Under the pieces are notes generated by a model, which saw nothing but the letters and a program-made list of their open reading frames with translations, was not told the origin of the DNA and ran no database searches. The position numbers were made by a program, and so were the translations under genes. A stretch of 47,253 nucleotides of DNA from Betaproteobacteria bacterium (GTDB taxonomy: Bacteria; Pseudomonadota; Gammaproteobacteria; Burkholderiales; Burkholderiaceae_C): assembly GCA_013289985.1 (NCBI GenBank), contig JABCYW010000037.1:1-47253 (forward strand). The letters run 5' to 3'. Numbering within the stretch: position 1 is the stretch's first letter; each line of letters begins with the position of its first letter. Below are positions 1-10,221 of the stretch, in pieces.

Positions 1-960
1 CTTCGGCTCCTCGCCCACAGTGTGGTCGTCGATCATGTGCATCAGGGCCTCCACGGCGAGCTCCGCGGCCTCGGCGGTGGGCACGGCCACCGTGGTCAGC
101 GCCGGGCGCACCTCGCTGGCGAGCTGGATGTCGGTGATGCTGCACACCGACAGGTCGCGCGGCACCGAGAGCCCCAGGTCGGCGGCGGCCTGCAGCGCGC
201 CGATGGCCGGCAGGTCGTTGCTCACGAACAGCGCGGTGAGGTCGGGCACCGCGGCCAGCAGCGCGTGCGCGGCGCTGCGGCCGGCCTCGATGGTGTCGTG
301 GCCGAAGCGCGTCTCGGCGGCGGGATGCGCGATGCCGGCGCGCGCCAGCGCGTCGACGAAGCCGCGGTAGCGCCAGATGTGGTTGCCGCTGGCCTCGCTG
401 CCCACCACCGCGCCGATGCGGCGATGGCCCAGCTTGATCAGGTGTTCCGCGGCGATGCGGCCGGCCATCTCGAAGTCCACCGCCACGCTGGGCAGCGCCG
501 GCGGCTCCGACGGGTGCTCCCACATGCACAGCACCACCGGAACGCCGCGCTCGCGCAGCGCCAGCAGCGCGTCCATCTGCACGAAGTCGGCGTTCATCAC
601 GAGCACGCCGTGCGCCAGCGAGCCGCCGACGGCGTCGAGGTAGTCGCGCTCCTGCTGCGGGTCGTCGTTGGTGTTGCAGATGACCAGGAAGTAGCCGCGC
701 TGGCGCACGGCGCGTTCCACGGCCAGCGCGAACTCCGGGTAGAACGGGTTGGCGATGCTGCTGACCACCAGCGCGATGGTGGACGGCCGCCCCTCGGCCA
801 GCGCGCGCGCGTTCAGGTTGGGCCGGTAGCCCAGCGCCTGGACCGAGGCCAGCACGCGTTCGCGCGTCGCGGCGCCCACCTTGCCCTTGCCGCGCAGGAC
901 GTTGGAGACGGTGGCGGCGGTGACGCCGGCATGACGTGCGACTTCGACGAGGGTGGCCAT
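1..960 (-). CDS. LacI-family transcriptional repressor (C-terminus cut by window edge)
   Basis: The 320 codons inside the window read without a stop from an ATG at 960. Residues 1-60 form a LacI-type helix-turn-helix with hinge (VARHAGVTAATVSNVL, then a GYRPN hinge segment). Residues 60 onward form a periplasmic-binding-protein-like effector domain (ALVVSSIANPFYPEF, LGHRRIGAVVG, FVSNDLPAIGALQA). LacI proteins are usually 330-345 residues, so only the extreme C-terminus is missing. The gene starts 17 bp after the GH42 stop codon and is probably cotranscribed with it, which would make it autoregulated through the operator at 2945-2956. The effector is inferred to be galactose or a galacto-oligosaccharide from context only. 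No strong Shine-Dalgarno sequence precedes the ATG. Confidence 0.93.
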   Translation of the reverse strand, partial: MATLVEVARHAGVTAATVSNVLRGKGKVGAATRERVLASVQALGYRPNLNARALAEGRPSTIALVVSSIANPFYPEFALAVERAVRQRGYFLVICNTNDDPQQERDYLDAVGGSLAHGVLVMNADFVQMDALLALRERGVPVVLCMWEHPSEPPALPSVAVDFEMAGRIAAEHLIKLGHRRIGAVVGSEASGNHIWRYRGFVDALARAGIAHPAAETRFGHDTIEAGRSAAHALLAAVPDLTALFVSNDLPAIGALQAAADLGLSVPRDLSVCSITDIQLASEVRPALTTVAVPTAEAAELAVEALMHMIDDHTVGEEPK

Positions 961-977
961 GCCGTGATTGTGGCTGG

Positions 978-2927
978 TCAATCCGCCAGCCAGGCGGCGA
1001 CCCCCGCCGGGCCGAGTTCGCGCTCGCCCAGCAACCAGGTGGCGCCGGCCGGCGCGGGCACCGCGACGCGGCCCGGGCCGCTGTGGAACGCGAACTGCAC
1101 GCGGCCGCGCCGGCGCAGGCGCAGGCCCTCGGGCAGGCGCGCGGTGGACAGGCCGGCGTCCTTGGCGGCGCCCTCGACCACGGCATCGAGCAGCGTGGGC
1201 TCCAGCGTAGCCGCGAGGTAGCGCACGCGGCCGCGCCGCAGGATCGCGGGCGTGCCGTCCTCGAAGCGCGCGAGCACGTGGGTGCCGGCCTCGGCCTCCA
1301 CCTGTTCGCGCCAGGCGCTCGCGCGGCCCTGCAGTCCGCCGCCTTCGAGCGCGACGTCCATGCCGGGCCGCAGCGATTCGACGCTGCGCACGCGCAGGCC
1401 GGCCAGCGGCGCCAGCGGGCCGGGCGGCAGGCCGTCGGCGATGCGGAAGTCCGCGGTCTTGGAGCCGCTGCGCGCGCCGATGATCACCTGCGCGGTGGAT
1501 TGCTCCAGGCGTTGCGCGAGCGCGGCGTCGGCGGCGAGCAGGGCGGGCAGCAGCACCAGCGCGCGGCCGTCCAGCGGCGCGTCGGGGCCGACGATGTCCA
1601 CGTCCAGGCCCAGGCGGCGCGCCGCGCCGTACAGCGCGAAGGCCTCGCCGAAGTAGCTGGCGTCGGCGCCGTGGCGCTGGGTCTCGAGCATCCAGTGGCT
1701 GGTGTAGTCCAGCACCAGCGCCACCGGCGCGGGGCGCGTCGCCTCGTCCGGCAGCTCGCGCAGCTCGATGGCCACGCGCGCGGCCTCGGCGCCGCCCGCG
1801 GCGACGCGGTCGTCGCTGTCGTGCAGGCCCGAGTGCATCTGCTCCTGCGCGTAGGGCAGCTGGCGCCAGCGGAAGTAGGACACGAACTCGGCGCCGTGGG
1901 CGAACGCCTCCAGCGTCCACGCGCGCACCTGGCCCGGCTGCGGCACGGGGTTCCACGGCGCCCAGTTGACGGGGCCGGCCTGCTGCTCCATCACGCCGAA
2001 GCGGCCGCGGCCCACGTTGCGATAGAGGTCGTGGTGGAACGCGGCGATGTCGGGATGGCCGCTGCGGGCCCAGCGCAGGCGCTCGGCCGGCGGGATGAAC
2101 GCGGTCGAGTCGGTGTGGCCCAGCGGGTAGCTGTCCCAGGTGGCCATGTCGAGGTCGCGGCCCATCGCGTGGTGGTCGAACTCGCCGAAGAATCCCATGA
2201 AGTTGTGCAGCACCGTGCGGCCCGGCGACAGGGCGCGCAGCACGTCGGCCTGCAGCCGGTTGAAGCGCAGCACCTCGTCGGAGGCGAAGCGGCGCCAGTC
2301 GAGCGCGTGGATCGGGTTGGCCTGCGCGGGCAGGCCCACGGGCAGGCCGATCTGCTCGAAGCCGTCGCAGCTCATGCTCCAGAACACGTTGCCCCAGCGC
2401 TCGTTGAGCGTGGCGATGTCGCCGTAGCGCACCTCCAGCCAGTTGCGGAAGCGCGCCAGCGCCCGCGGCGAATACGACTGCACCGTGTCGTGGCAGCCGT
2501 ACTCGTTGTCGGTCTGCCAGCCCACCACGGCCGGGTGCTGGCCGTAGCGGCGGGCCATCGCCTCGACGATGGTCAGCGAGGCCGACACGTATTTGTCGCT
2601 GGAAAAGCAAACATGTCGACGCGAACCGGCGCCGCGTGGACGTCCCTGCGCGTCCACCGCCAGCACTTCCGGGTAACGTTCGGTGAGCCAGCGCGGCGGC
2701 GCCGCCGTCGGCGTTCCCAGCACCACCTCCAGACCGGCCTCGGCCAGCGTGCCCACCGCCTCGTCGAGCCATGCCCACTCGAACTCGCCTTCCCGCGGCT
2801 CCATCCGTGCCCACGCAAATTCGGCGATCCGCACCAGCTTCAGGCCCATCGCGGCCATGCGCCGCGCGTCGTCCCGCCAGCGCGCCGAGTCCCATTGTTC
2901 GGGGTAATAGCAGACACCAAGTTTCAT
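978..2927 (-). CDS. GH42 beta-galactosidase
   Basis: A 649-residue protein with no signal peptide, so cytoplasmic. The N-terminus (MKLGVCYYPEQW) is typical of the GH42 TIM barrel. The acid/base is Glu142 in the WQTDNEYGCH segment and the nucleophile is probably Glu314 in FGVMEQQAGPVNW. The trimerisation domain and small C-terminal beta domain follow, and the length fits the family (about 650-690). GH42 enzymes release galactose from short beta-galactosides, often beta-1,4-galacto-oligosaccharides made by GH53 galactanases. This gene is divergent from the galactan operon and is followed closely by the lacI-type gene. An operator-like palindrome lies 18-29 bp upstream of the ATG, and no clear ribosome-binding site is seen. 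Confidence 0.95.
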   Translation of the reverse strand: MKLGVCYYPEQWDSARWRDDARRMAAMGLKLVRIAEFAWARMEPREGEFEWAWLDEAVGTLAEAGLEVVLGTPTAAPPRWLTERYPEVLAVDAQGRPRGAGSRRHVCFSSDKYVSASLTIVEAMARRYGQHPAVVGWQTDNEYGCHDTVQSYSPRALARFRNWLEVRYGDIATLNERWGNVFWSMSCDGFEQIGLPVGLPAQANPIHALDWRRFASDEVLRFNRLQADVLRALSPGRTVLHNFMGFFGEFDHHAMGRDLDMATWDSYPLGHTDSTAFIPPAERLRWARSGHPDIAAFHHDLYRNVGRGRFGVMEQQAGPVNWAPWNPVPQPGQVRAWTLEAFAHGAEFVSYFRWRQLPYAQEQMHSGLHDSDDRVAAGGAEAARVAIELRELPDEATRPAPVALVLDYTSHWMLETQRHGADASYFGEAFALYGAARRLGLDVDIVGPDAPLDGRALVLLPALLAADAALAQRLEQSTAQVIIGARSGSKTADFRIADGLPPGPLAPLAGLRVRSVESLRPGMDVALEGGGLQGRASAWREQVEAEAGTHVLARFEDGTPAILRRGRVRYLAATLEPTLLDAVVEGAAKDAGLSTARLPEGLRLRRRGRVQFAFHSGPGRVAVPAPAGATWLLGERELGPAGVAAWLAD

Positions 2928-2944
2928 GGAAAGCCGATGAAAAA

Positions 2945-2956
2945 TTAAGCGATTAA
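2945..2956. promoter_or_regulatory. LacI-type operator, GH42 side
   Basis: TTAAGCGATTAA is an imperfect palindrome centred on CG, the usual geometry of LacI/GalR operators. It shares the pattern TTAARCGNTTAA with the site at 3101-3112. It sits immediately downstream of the candidate -10 element of the GH42 promoter. Two near-identical AT-rich sites in otherwise GC-rich DNA, one before each divergent gene, make chance unlikely. Confidence 0.7.
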
Positions 2957-2959
2957 CCT

Positions 2960-2989
2960 ACTATGCGTGGACACGGCGGCGCCTGTCAA
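2960..2989 (-). promoter_or_regulatory. Candidate sigma-70 promoter for the GH42-lacI unit
   Basis: Read leftward there is a perfect -35 TTGACA (2989-2984), an 18-bp spacer and a -10 CATAGT (2965-2960, 4 of 6 matches). The expected start near 2953 falls inside the operator at 2945-2956, the classic layout for steric repression by a LacI-type protein. Confidence 0.6.
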
Positions 2990-3100
2990 TCGCCGCGATG
3001 CACCAGAAGCATGCCTATTCTTGCTGGAGCTATGACTCTTTGCACCGTAGTGGTTCTCCCGGATGACCGGCGGCGCGGACAAGCAGATAGTACTGACAAA

Positions 3101-3112
3101 TTAAACGCTTAA
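3101..3112. promoter_or_regulatory. LacI-type operator, GH35/ABC operon side
   Basis: TTAAACGCTTAA has TTAA arms and a CG centre and matches the site at 2945-2956 in 10 of 12 positions. Its centre is 156 bp from the other. It lies 8 bp upstream of the GH35 ATG, where a Shine-Dalgarno sequence would normally be. A weak promoter may precede it (ATGACC at 3063-3068, 17-bp spacer, GATAGT at 3086-3091). Confidence 0.7.
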
Positions 3113-3120
3113 TCTCTTCC

Positions 3121-5507
3121 ATGCCCGTTCTCCGCCTCAGCACCAACCCGCCCGCCGTCGAGCGCGACTTCCTCGCGCTGGGCGACGGCGGCGCCGGCCC
3201 CGCCGGCACGCTGACCGTCAACAACCGCTACATCGAGCGCGATGGCCGTCCCTGGATGCCGGTGATGGGCGAGTTCCACTATTCGCGCTGCCCGGAAGGC
3301 GAATGGGCCGACGAGCTGCGCCGCATGCGCGCCGGCGGCGTCGACATCGTCGCCACCTACGTGTTCTGGAACCATCACGAAGCCGAGGAAGGCCGCTACG
3401 ACTGGAGCGGCCGCCGCGACCTGCGCCGCTTCGCGCAGGCCGCGCACGAGGCCGGCCTGATGTTCTACCTGCGCCCCGGCCCGTGGGTGCACGCCGAGGC
3501 CCGCAACGGCGGCCTGCCCGACTGGCTTCAGGCGCTGGGCGACTCGGGCGAGATCGCGCTGCGCAGCAACGACGCGCGCTACCTGGCGCACGTGCGCCGC
3601 TTCTACGGCGAGATCGGCGCGCAGCTGCGCGGCCTGTTGTGGGCCGACGGCGGCGCGCTGGTGGGCGTGCAGCTGGAGAACGAGTACGACGGCCGCGGCC
3701 CCTCGCGCGGCGCCGAGCACATCGCCGAACTCAAGCGCATCGCGCTGGCCAGCGGCCTGCGCGTGCCGCTGTGGACGGTCACCGGCTGGCCCACGCTGGA
3801 CATCCCGCCGCACGACGTGCTGCCCGTCTCGGGCGCCTACCCCGACGGCTTCTGGGGCGGCTCGTCCGGCCCGCAGCCGCCGTCCGGCGTGTTCGCGTTC
3901 AACACCGGGCGCAGCATCGGCGAGATGGGCAACGTCGGCGGCACGCCGCCGGAAGGCCGCATCGACGCGGCGCACTACCCGTTCTTCCTGGCCGAGGCCG
4001 GCGGCGGCATGCACGTGTCCTACCACCGCCGCCCGGTGCTCTCCACCGACGACGTGGCCGCGTGCGCGCTGGTCCAGGTAGGCTCGGGCGCCAACCTCTA
4101 CGGCTACTACATGTACCACGGGGGCACCAACCCCGGCCGCGGGCTGCAGGAGACGCAGGCCACCCGGTACCCGAACGACGTCGCCGAGCTGGGCTACGAC
4201 TTCCGCGCGCCACTGGGCCAGTACGGCCAGCTGCGCGAGTCGTACGGCCGGCTGCGCGCGCTGCACCACTTCATGGCGGCCTTCGGCGACGAGCTGGCCG
4301 CCACCGACACCACGGTGGGCGACAGCACCGACCCGGCCGACCTCACGCGCCTGCGCATCGCCGCGCGCACCGTCGACGGGCGCGGCTTCCTGTTCGTCAA
4401 CAACCACTGCCGCCACCATCCGCTGCCCGCGTTCGACGGCGTGCAGCTGACGCTCGCGCTGCCCGGCGGCGGCACGCAGGTGCTGCCCGTCACGCCCGTG
4501 ACGGTGCCCACCGGCGCGTACTTCATCTGGCCGCTGAACCAGCGCATCGGCGGCGCGCTGCTGCGCCACGCCACGCTGCAGCCGCTCACGCGCTGGAGCG
4601 AGGGCGCCAGCGTGACCTGGGTCGCGTTCGCGCTGCCCGGCATGCCCGTGGAGCTGGCGTTCGACGCCGCCAGCGTGCGCTCGCTGCCGGCGTCGGCGGG
4701 CGTGCGCGTCGACCCGCTCGGCGACGCGCTGATGGTGCACGTCGCGCCGGAGGCCCTGTTGCCGCTGGTGCTGGATCTCGTCGACGCCGACGGGATCGAC
4801 CATCGCCTCGTGCTGCTGTCGCAGGCCCAGGCCGACGCCTGCGGCCGCCACGTTCTGGCCGGCCGCGAGCGCCTGGTCTTGAGCGACGCGGCCCTGCACG
4901 TGGAGGGCGACACGGCCGTCGTGCTGGGCGGATCGCAGGCGCAGGTCCACGCGTGGCCGGCCGACGACCTGCAGGGCGGCGACGGCTTCGCCGCGTGGGT
5001 GCGCGCCGGCGACGGCGTGGACGACCTGCCGATGCGCTGGCACGTCGAGCACGACGCGCAGGTGCCGCCCGCGCCGCGCGACGGCCCGCTGGTGGCCTGG
5101 CGTGGCCGCTCGGTGCCGCTCGCGCCGCTGGATGCGGCGTATGAGCAAGGCATGCGGGTGCGCCTCGAGCCGGGCGCGCCGTGCCCGGCCGGCGCGCGCG
5201 TGCTGCTCACGCTGGACTACATCGGCGACGCCGCGCGGCTGCTGGCCGACGGCCTGCTCGTCGACGACCAGTTCGCCGACGGCGAGCCCTGGATCATCGG
5301 CCTGCACCGCTTCGCGCGCGCAGACGGCTCGTGGCCGCGCCTGGAGCTGCAGATCGTGCCGGCCGACCCCGACCTGCACATCTTCCTGGAGCCTCGCGCG
5401 CGCGAGCGCCTGAGCGCCGCGGCCCCGCATCGCGCGGGCGTGCTGGGCGCGAACGCGCGCATCCTGCGCCGCGCCTGCCTGCGGTTCCAACCGAACGAGG
5501 TGCCCCA

Positions 5508-5520
<13 letters not shown>
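3121..5520 (+). CDS. GH35 beta-galactosidase
   Basis: A 799-residue protein without a signal peptide. The catalytic barrel begins near residue 30 (GEFHYSR at 50-56). The GH35 signature is present: Glu188 in VGVQLENEYD is the acid/base and Glu292 in FFLAEAGGGMH the likely nucleophile. About 400 C-terminal residues form beta domains, as in longer GH35 enzymes. GH35 enzymes remove terminal beta-galactose; with the GH53 and GH42 genes here the substrate is probably imported galacto-oligosaccharide. It is first in a rightward operon and overlaps the next gene by 13 bp. The ATG at 3121 is the only sensible start because an in-frame stop lies at 3094-3096. No Shine-Dalgarno is visible. Confidence 0.94.
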
Positions 5521-6628
<1,108 letters not shown>

Positions 6629-6632
<4 letters not shown>

Positions 6633-7816
6633 CGACGCGACGCCGCCTGCTGCAGGCCGCGGCCGCTGGCGCGGTCGCGCTGCCCGCGTTCGCGCGCGCC
6701 GGCACGCCGCCGCTGAAGGTGTGGATCAACGGCGACAAGGGCTGGCGCGGCCTGGCCGTCGCGACCGCCGCCTTCGAGCGCGACACGGGCGTGCCGGTGC
6801 AAGTGGAGCACCCCGAGGACGCGATCTCCAAGTTCGAGCAGTCCGCCGCCGCCGGCAAGGGCCCCGACGTCTGGATCTGGCCGCACGACCGGCTCGGCAG
6901 CTGGTCCAGCGCGGGCCTGATCGACGCCGTCACGCCGTCCGCGGCCACGCGCGCGGCCATCGACGACCAGGCCTGGAGCGCCTGGACGCTCAAGGGCCAG
7001 ACCTGGGGCTTCCCGCTGGGCATGGAGACGGTGGCGCTGCTGTACAACAAGGCGCTGGTGCCCACGCCGCCGGCCACGTGGGACGACGTGCTGGCCATCG
7101 ACAAGCGCCTCGCCGCGCAGGGCAAGCACGCGATCCGCTGGTGGATGACCGAGGTCTACTACAGCTGGGGCCTGATCGCGGCCGGCGGCGGCTACGCGTT
7201 CGCGCGCCGCGCCGACGGCAGCTACGACGGCCACGACACCGGCATCGCCACCGCCGGCGCCGCGCGCGGCGTCGAGGTGATGCTGGACCTCGTGCATCGC
7301 GGCGCGCTGCCGCGCACCGTCACCTACGCCGACGCCGAGGCCGCCATCAACGACGGCTCGGTCGCGATGACCTTCAACGGCCCGTGGGGCTGGGGCAACC
7401 TGCGCAAGAGCGGCATCGCTTTCGGCGTGGCGCCGTATCCGCGCATCGGCAGCCATCCGGGCGGCTCGTTCGTGGGCGTGCTGGGCGCGATGATCTCCAG
7501 CGCGAGCCGGCAACGCGAGCTGGCGCACGAGTTCATCGAGAGCTACCTGCTGGGCCTGCCCAGCCTGCGCGCGATCGACGCCGACGTGCCGCTGGGCGTT
7601 CCCGCCAACAAGGCCTTGTACGCCGAGCGCTCGGTGGATCCGCTGATCGCCGGCAGCATGGCCGCCGTGCGCGCCGGCACGCTGATGCCCAGCAACCCCG
7701 AGATGACGCGCTTCTGGACCGCCATGCAGGCGGCGCTGCAGAACATCATGCAGGGCCGCGAGCAGGTGGCGCCGGGCCTGGCGCGTGCGGCCTCCCGCAT
7801 CGTGGGGGGCGCATGA
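6629..7816 (+). CDS. ABC sugar importer substrate-binding protein (MalE type)
   Basis: A 395-residue periplasmic binding protein. Residues 1-24 are a signal peptide with three arginines before the hydrophobic stretch (TTRRRLLQAAAAGAVALP), a possible Tat-type leader. The mature part reads as family 1 solute-binding (GKGPDVWIWPHDRLGSWSSA, WGFPLGMETVALLYNKALV, AMTFNGPWGWGNL). Its length and fold resemble maltose and oligosaccharide binders. The position between a GH35 and a GH53 gene points to beta-1,4-galacto-oligosaccharides (inference). It overlaps its neighbours by 4 bp on each side. Confidence 0.93.
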
Positions 7817-9321
7817 AGGCGGTGCGCTTCGCATTGATGGCGCTCGGCGCGCTGTCGCTCGTCGCGGCGCTGGGGCTCGCCTTCGCGCTGCACGCCGCGC
7901 ACGCGAGCGGCTGGGCGCTGGCCGTGATCGCGCTCACCGCGCTGGCCACCTGGGTCTACGCGAGCCCGCGCTTCATGGCGTGGCGCTACATCGCGCCGGG
8001 CGGCCTGGCCGCGGCGCTGTTCATCGTGTTCCCGATGCTCTACACGCTGGGCATCAGCTTCACCAACTACAGCGGCGAGCACCTGCTGTCGTACGAGCGC
8101 GCCACCGACGTGCTGCTCGCGCGCGGGCAGGGCGACGGCCGCAGCATGGGCTTCACGCTGGAGCCGCAGGGAGGCGGGCGCTGGCGCCTGCACGTGCTGT
8201 CCGACGACGGCCACCGCTACGCCGGCGCGCCGTTCACGCTGGGCGACACGGTGCGCGTCGCGCTGCAGGACGCGCCGGACGACGCGCCGGCCACGCCGGC
8301 CGCCGACCTGCGCACGCTCACCGCGCAGGTGCCCGCGCTGCGCCGCGTCACCGCGCTGCTGCCCGACGGCAGCGAGATGCGCGTGTTGAGTCTGCGCCGC
8401 CTCGCCGTCGAACGGCCGGCCTACGTGCGCGAGGCCGACGGCGCGCTGCGCGCCACGGCCGACGGCACGCGCCTGGTGGCCGACCTCGACGAGGGCTGGT
8501 GGCGCCGCGCCGACGGCACGCCGGTGACGCCGGGCTTCCGCGCGACCGTGGGCCTGGCCAACTACCGCAGCATCTTCGGGGAGAGCCGCTTCTACCAGCC
8601 GTTCATGCGCGTGTTCGCGTGGACGGTGGCCTTCGCGTCGCTCAACACGCTGTTCACGTTCGTCATCGGCCTGCTGCTGGCGGTGGCGCTGAACTGGCCC
8701 GCGTTGAAGGGCAAGCCGGGCTACCGCATCGCGCTGTTCCTGCCGTACGCGGTGCCGGCCTTCATCTCGATCCCCGTGTTCCGCGGCCTGTTCAACGAGA
8801 ACCTGGGCGAGATCAACCTCGTGCTGTTCCAGCTGTTCGGCGTGCGCCCGGGCTGGTTCAGCGACGCGACGCTGGCGCGCAGCATGGTGCTGATCGTCAA
8901 CACGTGGCTGGGCTACCCGTACATGATGATCCTGTGCATGGGCCTCATCAAGGCCATCCCGGACGAGCTGTACGAGGCCTCCGCGCTGGTGGGCGCCGGC
9001 CCGTTGATGAACCTGTGGCGCATCACGCTGCCGCTCATAGTCCGGCCGATGGCGCCGCTGCTGGTGGCGTCGTTCGCCAGCAACTTCAACAACCTCACGC
9101 TCGTCGCGCTGCTCACCAACGGCGCGCCCGACTACCTCGACACCGCCGTGCCGGTGGGCGCCACCGACCTGCTGGCGTCCTACACCTACCGCATCGCGTT
9201 CCAGGACTCGGGCCAGCACTACGCGCTCGCCTGCGCGATCGCGACGATCGTGTTCCTCATCGTGGCCACGCTGGCGCTGGCCAACCTGCGCCTGTTCAAG
9301 GTCGGCAAGCCCGTCCGCTAG
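7813..9321 (+). CDS. ABC sugar importer permease (MalF type)
   Basis: A 502-residue inner-membrane permease. It has two or three N-terminal membrane segments, then a large extracytoplasmic insert at about residues 90-250 like the MalF P2 loop that docks the binding protein, then the permease core. The EAA loop that contacts the ATPase reads EASALVGAGPLMNLWRITLP. MalF proteins are about 500-515 residues, so it is full length. Its start overlaps the binding-protein stop by 4 bp. Confidence 0.94.
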   Translation: MKAVRFALMALGALSLVAALGLAFALHAAHASGWALAVIALTALATWVYASPRFMAWRYIAPGGLAAALFIVFPMLYTLGISFTNYSGEHLLSYERATDVLLARGQGDGRSMGFTLEPQGGGRWRLHVLSDDGHRYAGAPFTLGDTVRVALQDAPDDAPATPAADLRTLTAQVPALRRVTALLPDGSEMRVLSLRRLAVERPAYVREADGALRATADGTRLVADLDEGWWRRADGTPVTPGFRATVGLANYRSIFGESRFYQPFMRVFAWTVAFASLNTLFTFVIGLLLAVALNWPALKGKPGYRIALFLPYAVPAFISIPVFRGLFNENLGEINLVLFQLFGVRPGWFSDATLARSMVLIVNTWLGYPYMMILCMGLIKAIPDELYEASALVGAGPLMNLWRITLPLIVRPMAPLLVASFASNFNNLTLVALLTNGAPDYLDTAVPVGATDLLASYTYRIAFQDSGQHYALACAIATIVFLIVATLALANLRLFKVGKPVR

Positions 9322-9330
9322 GAGACCGCC

Positions 9331-10221
9331 ATGCCCGCCGTCACTCCCTCCAACCAGCGCTGGCGCGTGATCGCGGTGCACGTCGCGCTGCTGGCGTTCA
9401 TCACGCTGACGATGCTGCCGCTGCTCACGATCCTGTCGATCTCGCTGCGGCCCGGCAACTTCGCCGGCGGCAGCCTCATCCCCAAGGCGCTGACGCTGGA
9501 CCACTGGAAGCTCGCGCTGGGCATCTCGGTGCTGGGCCCGGACGGCAAGTGGGAGGCGCCGCCGTTCCCGGTGCTGCAGTGGATCGCCAACTCGATGAAG
9601 GTGGCGCTGGTGTCGGCGGCCGTCGCGCTGCTGCTGTCGGTCACCTCGGCCTACGCGTTCGCGCGCATGCGCTTCCGCGGCAAGCGGCTCACGCTGGACG
9701 CGCTGCTGTTGCTGCAGATGTTCCCGTCGGTGCTCGCGCTGGTGGCCATCTATGCCATCTTCGACCGCATCGGCGAGTGGGTGCCCTGGTTGGGGCTGAA
9801 CAGCCACTGGAGCCTGGTGCTGGCCTACAGCGGCGGCATCGCGCAGTACGTGTGGCTGATCAAGGGCTACTTCGAGAGCCTGCCGGTGGAGCTCGAGGAG
9901 GCCGCGGCCGTCGACGGCGCGACGCCGCTGGTGGCCTTCGTGCGCGTGCTGCTGCCGCTGGCCGGGCCCATCCTCGCCGTGGTGTTCGTGCTGGCCTTCC
10001 TCAGCGCGATGATCGAGTACCCGATCGCCTCGGTGCTGCTGCACGAGGAGTCGCAGCTGACGCTGGCGGTGGGGTCGCGGATGTTCCTGTTCAACCAGCG
10101 CTACCTGTGGGGCGACTTCGCCGCCACCGCGATCCTGGCCGGCCTGCCGCTGACGCTGCTGTTCCTGTTCACGCAGCGCTGGCTCGTGTCGGGCCTGTCC
10201 GCCGGCGCGGTGAAGGGATGA
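9331..10221 (+). CDS. ABC sugar importer permease (MalG type)
   Basis: A 296-residue permease with six predicted membrane segments. The EAA loop is EAAAVDGATPLVAFVRVLLP. The length is normal for MalG, the partner of the preceding MalF-like protein. An AGGAG ribosome-binding site lies just before the start in a 9-bp gap. The stop overlaps the GH53 start. Confidence 0.94.
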   Translation: MPAVTPSNQRWRVIAVHVALLAFITLTMLPLLTILSISLRPGNFAGGSLIPKALTLDHWKLALGISVLGPDGKWEAPPFPVLQWIANSMKVALVSAAVALLLSVTSAYAFARMRFRGKRLTLDALLLLQMFPSVLALVAIYAIFDRIGEWVPWLGLNSHWSLVLAYSGGIAQYVWLIKGYFESLPVELEEAAAVDGATPLVAFVRVLLPLAGPILAVVFVLAFLSAMIEYPIASVLLHEESQLTLAVGSRMFLFNQRYLWGDFAATAILAGLPLTLLFLFTQRWLVSGLSAGAVKG

